Source: Wenzhouxiangella marina | Lineage (GTDB): Bacteria > Pseudomonadota > Gammaproteobacteria > Xanthomonadales > Wenzhouxiangellaceae | DNA length: 64,000 nucleotides | Assembly: GCF_001187785.1 (NCBI RefSeq) | Contig: NZ_CP012154.1 | Coordinates: forward strand, 1,916,501-1,980,500 | Reading direction: 5' to 3' | Shown: piece after piece, positions 27,504 to 35,920 of the stretch | Position numbering within the stretch: the first letter of the stretch is position 1 | How the letters are laid out: each line of letters begins with the position of its first letter | Made by a program: the position numbers and the translations under genes | Notes under the pieces: model-generated | The model's input: only the letters and a program-made list of their open reading frames with translations | Told to the model about the DNA's origin: nothing | Database searches by the model: none

Positions 27504-29783
27504 ATGCTGAAACCTAGCCTTCTGGCCATCGCCATCGCTCAGGGACTGCTCCTGCCTTCTGCACGAGCAGCGCTCATCACCGTCAACAGCGCCAACGACG
27601 GGCTGCCGGCCGATGACGGCAGCTGCACCCTGCGCGAGGCGATCGAGAACGCCAACACCGACTCGCAGAACGGCCGCACCAGCCCGGGTGAGTGCGCAGC
27701 AGGCAGCGGGGTCGACGAGATCGGATTCGACCCGGGCCTGTTCGGCAATGTCCAGCTGATCAGCCTGAGCCAGGGGGAGCTGGCCATTTCTGAATCGTTG
27801 TCGATCACCGGTCCGGGTCGGGACCTGCTGACGATCGATGCAAACCAGGCCAGCCGACATTTCAATATCGACGACGGCGTCGCTGGCAGCTTGAGCGAGG
27901 TGTCGATCAGCGACCTGAGCCTGAGCAACGGCGCGGTCAACGGGAACGGGGGCGCAGTCCTGAGCCGCGAGAATCTCTCGCTGTCGCGTTCGACGATCAG
28001 CGGCAGCTCTGCGCTGCCCAACGGCCCCACTGGAGGCGGCGCCATCTACGCTGGTGAGGCTGGCACCGCCAACGCCACTCTGAGTCTCGATGCAGTCACG
28101 CTGAGTGGCAACTTTGCGCGCACCTGGGGGGGCGCCTTGCGCGTGGAGTTCGATGAATCGGGCTCGGTCACCGTGTCCAACAGCGCCATCCTCGATAACT
28201 TTTCGCAACAGAGTGGTGGTGGGGCCTGGATTCGAGTCGGCGCAAACGGCTCGATCAGCCTCCAGGGCAGCCAGGTCAACGACAACGAGAGCGTGAGCAA
28301 TTACGGTGGCTTGTTCCTGCGCGCCAACGGCGGCAGCGAGATTCTGCTCTCGGGCACCACGCTCAGCGGCAATCTGAGCCGGGTCATCGGTGGTGCGGAA
28401 ATTCGATCCTATGAAAGCACGGCCGGCGCGCCGGGCACGATCACCCTTCGCGACACGATCATCTCGGGCAACAGCGCGGAATTCGGCGCGGCCGGCCTGC
28501 GGAGTGCGGCGGGTCCCTATGTGGATACGCTCGTCGAGCGAACCCTGATCGATGGCAACACGGCAGACCGGAGCGTCGGCGGCGCCAATCTGGTCTGGTC
28601 TTCAGGCTCCCTGAATATCGTGAATACGATCGTCTCGGGTAACAGTTCGAATGAGCGCATCGGCGGACTTGTACTTTACAACGGCACCGGACAATTCGAA
28701 CTCACAGGCACAGCCACGATTACCGACAGCCGGATCGTCGGCAACGCGGCCAACTCGATCGGCGGGCTCTATGCGTATCTCTATGGGAGCGAGGTCTCGG
28801 GCGCCAACCTCACGATCTCGGGTACTGAAATTTCCGGCAACACGGCTTACGACACGGCCGGTGCCCAGATCTATCTCTACGGCCGCTTCTCCCCCGTAAC
28901 GGCGACAATTTCCAACTCGACCATCTCGGGCAACCAGGCCGATCGATCCAACGGTGGGCTGCGCCTTCGCGCCTCGCGCGAAGCGGGAGAAACGCACGTC
29001 AGTACGCTCGAGTTGGTCGACAGCACCGTGACCGACAACGCCGCCGATCTTGCCGCCGCGACGCCCGGCGCCGGGGCGGGAATCCGTCTCTACGACATCG
29101 AGCCCGGTGCCGCTCGCCTGAGCCTGAACCGAAGCATCGTGGCCGGTAATCGCCTTGGCGGGACGGGCACCCTGGTCGACGTGGACGCCGACGGCGTGGC
29201 CGTCGAGGCGGCCTATTCGCTCATCGGCGACAACACGGGCTCGAGCCTGGCCGAAGCGCCGCTCGGCTCGCCCGACGCGAACGGCAATCTGATCGGTGAC
29301 CCCAACGGGAGCGGCATCATCGACCCGCGCCTGGGGCCACTCACGGACAACGGCGGGACGACCCGCAGCCATGCATCCAGGGCCAGCTCGCCGGCACTGG
29401 ATGCGGCGGGGGGCAGCTGTGGTGGTATCGACCAGCGCGGCGTGCCACGTCCCCAGGGCGAAGCCTGCGACATGGGCTCGGTCGAAAACGTGGACGATCT
29501 GTTCAAGGATCGATTCGAAGCCAGCACCTCAAGCGCCTCTTTTTCGAACGACCTCGTATGGCTCGATCGGCAAGCGCTCGATAGCCTGCTCGGTCCATCA
29601 TCCGGGCCAGTGCTTGCCCTGCAGGGCAACGCGATCGGTTCATCGACGCTGCAACAACGCTGGGCGCAGGTCCGTCGCTTCGATGACCGGTTGGAGCTCC
29701 GCTTGAGCCGGGCGCGGGGGGATCGCATCGAACTGGGCAACTGGACGCCGGTCACGCGCCCTCAACTCGCGCTTCACTGGTAA
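27504..29783 (+). CDS. CSLREA-type right-handed beta-helix exoprotein, copy 2
   Basis: 759 residues, ATG with AAGGA upstream, signal peptide MLKPSLLAIAIAQGLLLPSARA. It is a paralogue of the preceding protein with the same order: CTLREAIENANTDSQNGRT, beta-helix repeats, SLIGDNTGSSLAE block, FKDRFEAS motif and a C-terminal domain ending LGNWTPVTRPQLALHW. The N- and C-terminal parts are very similar to copy 1, and the middle is more diverged. The genes are probably one transcript under the LuxR-type box. The luxR-type gene lies immediately downstream on the other strand. Confidence 0.88.
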   Translation: MLKPSLLAIAIAQGLLLPSARAALITVNSANDGLPADDGSCTLREAIENANTDSQNGRTSPGECAAGSGVDEIGFDPGLFGNVQLISLSQGELAISESLSITGPGRDLLTIDANQASRHFNIDDGVAGSLSEVSISDLSLSNGAVNGNGGAVLSRENLSLSRSTISGSSALPNGPTGGGAIYAGEAGTANATLSLDAVTLSGNFARTWGGALRVEFDESGSVTVSNSAILDNFSQQSGGGAWIRVGANGSISLQGSQVNDNESVSNYGGLFLRANGGSEILLSGTTLSGNLSRVIGGAEIRSYESTAGAPGTITLRDTIISGNSAEFGAAGLRSAAGPYVDTLVERTLIDGNTADRSVGGANLVWSSGSLNIVNTIVSGNSSNERIGGLVLYNGTGQFELTGTATITDSRIVGNAANSIGGLYAYLYGSEVSGANLTISGTEISGNTAYDTAGAQIYLYGRFSPVTATISNSTISGNQADRSNGGLRLRASREAGETHVSTLELVDSTVTDNAADLAAATPGAGAGIRLYDIEPGAARLSLNRSIVAGNRLGGTGTLVDVDADGVAVEAAYSLIGDNTGSSLAEAPLGSPDANGNLIGDPNGSGIIDPRLGPLTDNGGTTRSHASRASSPALDAAGGSCGGIDQRGVPRPQGEACDMGSVENVDDLFKDRFEASTSSASFSNDLVWLDRQALDSLLGPSSGPVLALQGNAIGSSTLQQRWAQVRRFDDRLELRLSRARGDRIELGNWTPVTRPQLALHW

Positions 29784-29808
29784 GGCGGGCCGGGCAGGGC
29801 GCTTGTGT

Positions 29809-30609
29809 CTATCCCCTCGCCCGTCTCGGCTGATCTGATTCGTCGGGCGGACGTTCCGGGCCGAACGGCGAAAGACCGTATTCGACTGCGGCAAAGGCCA
29901 CCAGCTGCTGCAGGCTGTGCAGGCCCGTCTGTTCCTTGGCGCGTTCCAAGTGATATCGGACGTTGGAATAGCTCATCCCGATGATTCGTGCAGTGTCTTC
30001 CAGCGACTTGCCAGCGACGATCCACTGCAGGCACTCCAGCTGGCGCTCGCTGAGAACGGAGCGATGCTCTGCTTCGATGCCCCAGGGCTGCCGGGCCAGA
30101 CAAGCGGTCGTCAACAGCACCAGTTCCCGTACGACCGAGTCCGGAATCGGCTCGAACAGCCCGATAAGCGCGCCCAGGCCTCGCGGCGCATGGGGGTAGG
30201 GGACTGCGATCAGGTCCTTGAGCCCTCGCCCATCAGGCGGTTTGGTGGATCGGAGAATGATTACCGTCGAGAAAGGCAGGTAGCGAGAATAGCGGCGAAG
30301 GTGAAACGGCTGAGCGCGGGTCAAGGCCCAGCGCAGCAGCCAGGCCGGTGTGTTGTCGAAACCCTGCTGCGCAAAATCTTCGACCGAGAGCGCCTCCAGC
30401 TCACCGGACAGATCCTGGGCCCAGTGCACCTTTACCTCGTGGGCGGCGTGGCGCTCCAGGGGGTAACTGAAGCCGCAGACGCCGGCCACTGGCCGCTGGC
30501 GCAGCGCCTTCAACAAATCATTCAAGGCCCGATCACTGCTTTCCGCCTGCAACAGGCTCTGCAGCTCCGTATGTAAGTCCTGAGTCAATGTCCCTGCGCC
30601 TTGAGTCAC
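29809..30609 (-). CDS. LuxR-family transcriptional regulator (solo)
   Basis: 266 residues from a GTG; the start is weakly supported. Residues about 15-170 resemble an autoinducer-binding domain (GLKDLIAVPYPHAPRGLGALIGLF). A LuxR-type helix-turn-helix follows from residue 186 (LSERQLECLQWIVAGKSLEDTARIIGMSYSNVRYHL). The invariant Trp, Tyr and Asp-Pro residues of acyl-homoserine-lactone binders are not clearly present (FDNTPAW where DP is expected), so the ligand may differ. No luxI gene lies in the window. It is convergent with copy 2, and a near-copy of the palindrome at 25064 sits just upstream of its start. Confidence 0.88.
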   Translation of the reverse strand: MTQGAGTLTQDLHTELQSLLQAESSDRALNDLLKALRQRPVAGVCGFSYPLERHAAHEVKVHWAQDLSGELEALSVEDFAQQGFDNTPAWLLRWALTRAQPFHLRRYSRYLPFSTVIILRSTKPPDGRGLKDLIAVPYPHAPRGLGALIGLFEPIPDSVVRELVLLTTACLARQPWGIEAEHRSVLSERQLECLQWIVAGKSLEDTARIIGMSYSNVRYHLERAKEQTGLHSLQQLVAFAAVEYGLSPFGPERPPDESDQPRRARG

Positions 30610-30613
30610 GCGG

Positions 30614-30631
30614 ACCGGCCGATCTGCCAGT
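30614..30631. promoter_or_regulatory. Second LuxR-type box, upstream of the luxR-type gene
   Basis: ACCGGCCGATCTGCCAGT differs from the perfect palindrome at 25064-25081 at 2 of 18 positions. It ends 5 bp before the GTG start of the regulator, which would suit autorepression. Confidence 0.6.
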
Positions 30632-30704
30632 CGAATCGTCTACGAGGTCGCCAGTGTACCGGAAGCCCTCAGAATGGCGTCGATGGGAGTGCCCGGATCC
30701 AATG

Positions 30705-30730
30705 AAAAGCCCCGGCGCGAACCGGGGCTT
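30705..30730 (-). terminator. Terminator of the 974-residue beta-helix gene
   Basis: A 9-bp stem (AAGCCCCGG/CCGGGGCTT) with a 6-nt loop. On the minus strand it is followed by TT and a short T-rich stretch, 31 nt after the gene's stop. Confidence 0.7.
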
Positions 30731-30760
30731 CTTCAACACAAGAACAAGGCCGCGACGGGA

Positions 30761-33685
30761 TCAGCCGCCCAGGGTTCGACGAATGCCGAACAGACCAAGC
30801 ACCATCAAACCGGCCCCCAGCAGTGCGGTTCCGACCCGGCCCATGACAGGGACGGGAAGGGCGGGACCGGCAGGCCCGGCCACGGCCGAGCCACTGAGCT
30901 GGACGGCCGAATCGCCGCCGAAGCTGTCGGACAGCAAGGCGACCGTCGCGTTGGCCGCCCCGGGCTCGGTCGGATCGAAGGCGAAGCTCAGCGTGCACGA
31001 TTCTGCCGGAGCCAGCACCGTCGGACCCCCATCGAGACACAGGCCGGGGCCGGTCACCAGACTGAAAGGCGGCATCAGGGCACTCGCATCGCTGAAGGTC
31101 AGCGGTGCATTGCCCGTGTTGGTTACCGTTGTCGAGCCGATGAGGCTGTCGCCCACCGAAATGGCGCCGAAATTGATCGATGGCGAGCTGAGGCTCAGCA
31201 CCGGTGCCAGGCCGACGCCGCTGACGGGCACGAGATCCGGGCTGCTCGGGGCATTCGACGGAATGCTCAGATTGCCGGTGAAGTTGCCCAGGGCAGGGGG
31301 CTGGAAAGTGACGTCGACCGTGCAGCTGGCCGTGGGTGCGAGGGTCTGGTTCGAACACGTATCGTTGAGCAGACCGAACACCCCGCCGCCCCGGACGGTC
31401 GAAATGGTCAGCGTCCCAAGGTCCAGATTCCCGGTTCCGGTGCTGGTGATGGTCAGCTGGGCAGAATCGTTCAGGCCGACCAGCAGGCCGCTGAAGTCGA
31501 TGGCCGAGGTCGATAGACCGACATCCGGCTCGATCAGCCCCTGGAATTCATAGGCGCCCATGTCAGCGGCGGCAGCGACCAGCCTGGGAAAGCCCGGCCC
31601 GCGTTGATCATAACTGGGAAGACCGCTGACCGCGCCGCCGTCGATGGCTGGCGAAGCGGCTGCAAGCGCATGCGTTCGTCCGTTGTTGGGCGAGCCTCCG
31701 TTCAGCGCCAGCGGAGCGAGCAGGGGATCGACGTCGAGCAGGTTGCCGGCGCCGCTGTAGCTCAGACCCGCGGAATCGCCCACCAGTGAGGTATTCAAGG
31801 ACACCACTGCCAGATTGGTCTCGATGTCCGAGGCACCGTAGTAGGTGCTGTTGTCTGCGATGATCGAGTTGTCGATCGAACCATTGGCGTCGGTCAGCAC
31901 GCCCCCGACCAAAGAAAAGCCACCACGAGTGGCCAGGCTCGCGTAGTTGGAAGCCACGGTAGTAAAGTTCATGACCAGGTTGCTGGCGGAAATCCCGCCG
32001 ACGAACCCGCCAGCATTGCCACTGACGGTGGAATTCTGGATGTCCACCTGGGAGCCCTGGCCGCGAGCGCCGAACAGATCCGCAGCGATGCCGCCGACAT
32101 CGCCGCCGCCGTTGCCGGAGAACTCGGAATACTTGACGCCGCAGATCGATCCTTGCTCGCATTGCAGGCCCGCGGCACCGCCGTCCAGGGCGGCGACATT
32201 GTCGAGCAGACGCGAGTTCTGCAGAATGCTGTAGCCCGAGGAACTGTAGACGCCCCCGCCATTGTTGCTCTGGATCAGGCTGGCGTTGAGACCGAGATAG
32301 GCGTCTGCGACGAAAACGCCGCCGCCGACCTGGGGAGCCGTGTTGGAGGAAACCGTACTGTAGGCCAGGTAGCCGTCGGCGCCCTGGAGCATGATTGCAC
32401 CGCCGGCACCGGATCTAGGGCCATAACCTCGATCGATGCCACCGCTCAGCACCTCGTTCTGGGTCAGCGTCAAGCCATAGCCCAGGAACCGTGGCCCACT
32501 GAGGCCTCGATTCGGCGGCGGCAGCACACCGTAGTAGGACGCCATCACTACCGCACCGCCGGATTGAGCGGCCGTGTTGTTGGCAAAGCTCGTGGTACTG
32601 GCCTCGACAGCGGAGTTCAGACCACCGATGGCCGCCCCGAAAACAGCGTAGTTGTAGTCGAAGCTGCTGTCGGTGATGAGAATCTCGTTGGACAGGGGAA
32701 CCGGCGCCCCCTGGGGCCCCGGGCCGCCCGTGATCACTGGCGCCGCCGCGATGGCGCCGCCGGTTTGAGCGGAATTGGCCAGGAAGAACGAGTTGTCGAT
32801 GCTCAGGTTGACCGGCGTCGTGCCGGTGATGATCACGGCGGATCCCGTCGTGCCCGCAGCCCGTTCAGGGCGTTTGCCGCCACTGATTTCGTTGTAGCCG
32901 GCGCCGATGGCACCACCGCCGATCTGGGCCAGATTGTTGTAGAAGTAACTGTTCTCGACCACGAGCTGGGCGGTCAGGTAACCCGGCGGAGGACCGCCCC
33001 GCTGCGGATTCTCGAGGGGGCTGACCTGAGCGCCAGCACCGAAATCCGCCTCGTTGTAGAAGAAGCTGGAGTTGCTCACTCGCGCATAGCCGCGAGTGAC
33101 CCCGATGCCGCCGCCCTGGTAGGTGGTCCGATTGAAGTTCAGCGCGCAATTGTCCACGGAAACCGCGGCTCCGTAGACCTCGATTCCGCCGCCCAGATAA
33201 AAGGCGTAGTTGTTGGAGATCAGACAATCCTGAAGGCTCACGTCAGCATCGTTGTGCGCGTAGACAGCGCTGCCGTTGCTGCTGTATCCGCCGGTCAGGG
33301 TGATGCCGCCGATGGTCGCAGTGGCACCATCGACATTGAAGATTCTAGAGCTGCTGTTGGCATCGAGCGTCAGATCGGCCGATCCGGGCCCGGCAATCGT
33401 CACGTTCGAGCTGATCAACAGTTCGCCGTTGCTGAGCGTGATCGTGCCGGTCAAGCCGGGTTGGAAGACGATCTGATCATTGATCCCGTCACCAGCGTCG
33501 CAGCTGTCGACCGCTGACTGCGTATTGACGGCCTCGATGGCCGAGCGCAGCGTGCATTCCTCGACGAAGCCCGGATCATCCAGGGAATCGACGGTGATGG
33601 TTGCGGCGGACAGTTGCGCAGCCGACAAGGAGGCGGTGATCGCCAGCGCGAGGCGAGAAGGATTGACTTGGTACTTCGCGGACAT
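30761..33685 (-). CDS. Beta-helix exoprotein with ASH-like domains and C-terminal sorting-like tail
   Basis: 974 residues. A signal peptide (to about residue 28) leads into ATITVDSLDD and a CSLREA-related ECTLRSAIEAVN segment, then about 630 residues of right-handed beta-helix repeats rich in GGG, NN and SS turns. Two choice-of-anchor/HYDIN-like beta domains follow (VGLSTSAIDFSGLLVG...; LSLSSPSINFGAISVG...). The end has a short PVPVMGR motif, one hydrophobic helix and a basic tail IRRTLGG, resembling IPTL/PEP-CTERM sorting signals. It is likely a surface protein processed by a sortase-like enzyme encoded elsewhere. More distantly related to the two CSLREA copies. Divergent from the PilJ-like lipoprotein. 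Confidence 0.85.
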   Translation of the reverse strand: MSAKYQVNPSRLALAITASLSAAQLSAATITVDSLDDPGFVEECTLRSAIEAVNTQSAVDSCDAGDGINDQIVFQPGLTGTITLSNGELLISSNVTIAGPGSADLTLDANSSSRIFNVDGATATIGGITLTGGYSSNGSAVYAHNDADVSLQDCLISNNYAFYLGGGIEVYGAAVSVDNCALNFNRTTYQGGGIGVTRGYARVSNSSFFYNEADFGAGAQVSPLENPQRGGPPPGYLTAQLVVENSYFYNNLAQIGGGAIGAGYNEISGGKRPERAAGTTGSAVIITGTTPVNLSIDNSFFLANSAQTGGAIAAAPVITGGPGPQGAPVPLSNEILITDSSFDYNYAVFGAAIGGLNSAVEASTTSFANNTAAQSGGAVVMASYYGVLPPPNRGLSGPRFLGYGLTLTQNEVLSGGIDRGYGPRSGAGGAIMLQGADGYLAYSTVSSNTAPQVGGGVFVADAYLGLNASLIQSNNGGGVYSSSGYSILQNSRLLDNVAALDGGAAGLQCEQGSICGVKYSEFSGNGGGDVGGIAADLFGARGQGSQVDIQNSTVSGNAGGFVGGISASNLVMNFTTVASNYASLATRGGFSLVGGVLTDANGSIDNSIIADNSTYYGASDIETNLAVVSLNTSLVGDSAGLSYSGAGNLLDVDPLLAPLALNGGSPNNGRTHALAAASPAIDGGAVSGLPSYDQRGPGFPRLVAAAADMGAYEFQGLIEPDVGLSTSAIDFSGLLVGLNDSAQLTITSTGTGNLDLGTLTISTVRGGGVFGLLNDTCSNQTLAPTASCTVDVTFQPPALGNFTGNLSIPSNAPSSPDLVPVSGVGLAPVLSLSSPSINFGAISVGDSLIGSTTVTNTGNAPLTFSDASALMPPFSLVTGPGLCLDGGPTVLAPAESCTLSFAFDPTEPGAANATVALLSDSFGGDSAVQLSGSAVAGPAGPALPVPVMGRVGTALLGAGLMVLGLFGIRRTLGG

Positions 33686-33791
33686 CGAAGAAGGCTCCCC
33701 AGAATGTTGCTACAGGCGCATATCTCCCTGAATAGCGCCAACCAGGCCCGTATTGTGACGCTGATCCCAAAACAATACAAATCGGAGCCTG

Positions 33792-33807
33792 GGTCGGTGG
33801 GCCGACC
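33792..33807. promoter_or_regulatory. GC-rich palindrome in a divergent intergenic region
   Basis: GGTCGG-TGGG-CCGACC forms a 6-bp inverted repeat with a 4-nt centre, about 107 bp upstream of the 974-residue gene and 136 bp upstream of the lipoprotein gene. A possible operator; the protein is unknown. Confidence 0.35.
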
Positions 33808-33835
33808 GACCTTCCTGACCAAACCAATAATTATA

Positions 33836-33851
33836 CATAATATACATTATG
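33836..33851. promoter_or_regulatory. AT-rich palindrome in a divergent intergenic region
   Basis: CATAAT-ATAC-ATTATG is a perfect 6-bp inverted repeat within an unusually AT-rich run (about 33825-33852). It also contains -10-like hexamers, so it may be a promoter, an operator, or both. Confidence 0.45.
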
Positions 33852-33942
33852 CGAACTTATGGGCGAGGCAAGACGCGAGGACATGCATGGCATACTGTTT
33901 TTTGTTGGCCGTTCTGCTTCCATCATACGGGGACTTGAAACC

Positions 33943-34839
33943 ATGCGATTCGCAAGATCCGCTTCACTCATTGGACTGGTACTGCTCTGTTCAGGCTGCG
34001 ACCAGTTCGGCCCGGCGGTCAGCCTGCATCAAGATCGACAACAGACCATTGAGCAGCTGCAAACCATTTCGGAGCTTCAATACGCGTTGCGAGCGTTCCC
34101 TATGGCAAGTCGCGAAATCCCGAATGGCAATGCAGATGCCATACAGGAGCTACTCGCCATTCAGAGCAGCGTCAGAGCTCTGCTCCAGTCTCTTCAAGAT
34201 GGTGGCATCGGCGAAAACCCACATAGGGGATTCTCATACTTCGCGACGTTCGAGGAGATCCAGTGGAATTGGGAACAGACCGACGCGCGCATCACGGCTC
34301 TGCTCGAGCAGAGTTCAACCATGTTGAACCTGCACGAGGAAAAAGTCCGGCTCCATGAAGCGATCCCTCAGATTCAAATGCGCCTTGACCAGACCGCCAT
34401 GCAATTGATCAGCTCGCAAGCTCCAGCGGTTCAGGTCCACTTTACGAACCGTCTGATGACCCTGACGGAACGATGGATCCGCAAATCCGAAGCGATCCTG
34501 GCGGGTCCCTTTACAGGTCGAGCCATGGTTGCCAGCGCCACTGGGGAACTGGATTACTTCAAGCATATTCAAACGGCGCTGCTGAACGGCAGCGAGACCC
34601 TCGGACTCGGCGCTATCGAAGACAGCCAGGCTCGAGAAATCCTGCTCCAAGCCTCTCGCGATATCGACGCCGCAGAACATGCTCTACGCTCACTTATCGA
34701 GCAAAGCGAAGCGATCGTGGAGATCAATAGTCTAGCCGACACGATCTGGCTGGATGTAGAGGACTTGGCACAAGACTGCCTGACGCTGTCGCGGGAAATC
34801 GCTTCTGCAAGCCAGACAGGCAGCGCGCGCGGAGAGTAG
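33943..34839 (+). CDS. Lipoprotein resembling the PilJ periplasmic sensor region, without a signalling domain
   Basis: 298 residues from ATG 33943. A lipoprotein signal ends in LLCSGC, so Cys18 or so would be acylated. Two helical modules follow that I align by eye with the periplasmic modules of the pilus chemoreceptor PilJ: residues about 30-105 (LQTISELQYALRAF...NGNADAIQELL) and about 115-290 (NLHEEKVRLHEAIPQIQ, VHFTNRLMTLTERWI, LLNGSETLGLG, SLADTIWLDVEDLA). No HAMP or methyl-accepting domain follows; the frame stops there. Codon use is more AT-rich than in neighbours, suggesting transfer. No other pilus genes are in the window. A ligand-binding or decoy role is inference. Confidence 0.7.
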   Translation: MRFARSASLIGLVLLCSGCDQFGPAVSLHQDRQQTIEQLQTISELQYALRAFPMASREIPNGNADAIQELLAIQSSVRALLQSLQDGGIGENPHRGFSYFATFEEIQWNWEQTDARITALLEQSSTMLNLHEEKVRLHEAIPQIQMRLDQTAMQLISSQAPAVQVHFTNRLMTLTERWIRKSEAILAGPFTGRAMVASATGELDYFKHIQTALLNGSETLGLGAIEDSQAREILLQASRDIDAAEHALRSLIEQSEAIVEINSLADTIWLDVEDLAQDCLTLSREIASASQTGSARGE

Positions 34840-34901
34840 CTCAACCGGTCGTCCCTGAAACAACAAGCTACCCGCCGGAGTCCGGCAGGCAGCCCTCGGC
34901 G

Positions 34902-35858
34902 TCAGGGCTCGGTTCGCTCGACGCCGCCGTCGACCCGGCCCTCGATATTCGTCATGACTCGCTGATCCACCTCGACCTTGCCGTGGACCGCGGCGCCTTC
35001 GGCGACGTGCAGCTCGGGCGCTTCGGCGTTGTAGTCCGCATCGAGACGGATGATCACATCGCCGTTGACCGTGCTGCCCGGGCCGATCCAGATCGACCCG
35101 GCATCGGAGTATTCGTGGCCGCTCAGGGGACTCCAGGAGCTGTCCTGGTCGATCACTTCGATGATCACATCACCGCCGACTTCGCTGCCATCGCGAACGC
35201 GGATATCGCCGTAGCGTGAGCGGAGATGCTCGACGACGCGGGCGCCACTCAAGTGAATTTCACCGTTTCGGGTCTCGATGGCACCCCCGACCTCGGCACT
35301 CTCGAGCACCGTGACGCTGCCGTTCCGGGAACTGATCGAGGCCCCCACGCGGGCCTCCGACGCCACTGCAATGGCGCCATTGCGGGTCACGATCCCAGCG
35401 CTCACACTAGCGCCCTGCCCCAGTTCGATCGCACCGTTGCGGGTCTCCGCGCTGTCCACCTGTCCACCAGCGGCGATCACGATCGCGCCATTGCGGGTGC
35501 TGACATCCGCTGCAGTCGTGCCCGCACCCAGGTTGACGCTGCCGTTGCGGCTTTCGATGCTGCCGACGCGCCCACCTTGAGCCACGGTGACGGACCCGTT
35601 GCGGCTGTCCAGATCGCCGGCGACGACTTCGATCCCGAGTTGAATGCCGCCATTGCGTGAAGAAATCTCTCCTTCGACGATCGCCCGGTCTCCGACGATG
35701 ATCGGCTCGTTACGACTTACCAGATCGCCGTCGTGGCGCGAATCTGCGGACACCATCACGGGTTCGGCCATCGCTGAAATGCTGGACAGGCAAAGCGCGC
35801 TGACGATCAAGAGGCCAAGTGACTGCTTTGCGATAGTGGTCAAGCGCTTGCTGTGCAT
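34902..35858 (-). CDS. Exported beta-solenoid protein of 18-19-residue 'RNG' repeats
   Basis: 318 residues from ATG 35858, which has GGAG 6 nt upstream; an earlier ATG lacks one. A signal peptide (to about residue 31, AMA) precedes roughly ten repeats between residues 48 and 232, each like (S/E)(S/T)RNG(A/S)(I/V)xLxxGAxVxGxI. The alternating pattern predicts a left- or right-handed beta-helix like that of bactofilins. The last 85 residues break the repeat and include a possible loop (DQDSSWSPLSGHEYSDAG) and two more solenoid turns. No family is recognised with confidence. Confidence 0.75.
   Translation of the reverse strand: MHSKRLTTIAKQSLGLLIVSALCLSSISAMAEPVMVSADSRHDGDLVSRNEPIIVGDRAIVEGEISSRNGGIQLGIEVVAGDLDSRNGSVTVAQGGRVGSIESRNGSVNLGAGTTAADVSTRNGAIVIAAGGQVDSAETRNGAIELGQGASVSAGIVTRNGAIAVASEARVGASISSRNGSVTVLESAEVGGAIETRNGEIHLSGARVVEHLRSRYGDIRVRDGSEVGGDVIIEVIDQDSSWSPLSGHEYSDAGSIWIGPGSTVNGDVIIRLDADYNAEAPELHVAEGAAVHGKVEVDQRVMTNIEGRVDGGVERTEP
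35163..35717 (-). repeat. Tandem 54-57 bp imperfect repeats encoding the RNG solenoid
   Basis: The coding sequence repeats a core 'tcgCGCAACGGC' (minus strand) about every 54-57 bp; on the plus strand this reads as recurrent 'ccgttgcgg' or 'ccattgcgg'. About ten units, diverged at third positions, so they are old repeats under protein-level selection. Confidence 0.75.
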
Positions 35859-35920
35859 TGGGCACTCCATGGGCGTAGATGTTTGCTTGGCCCCTATTCA
35901 AACGCAGAGGGATGCCCAGC

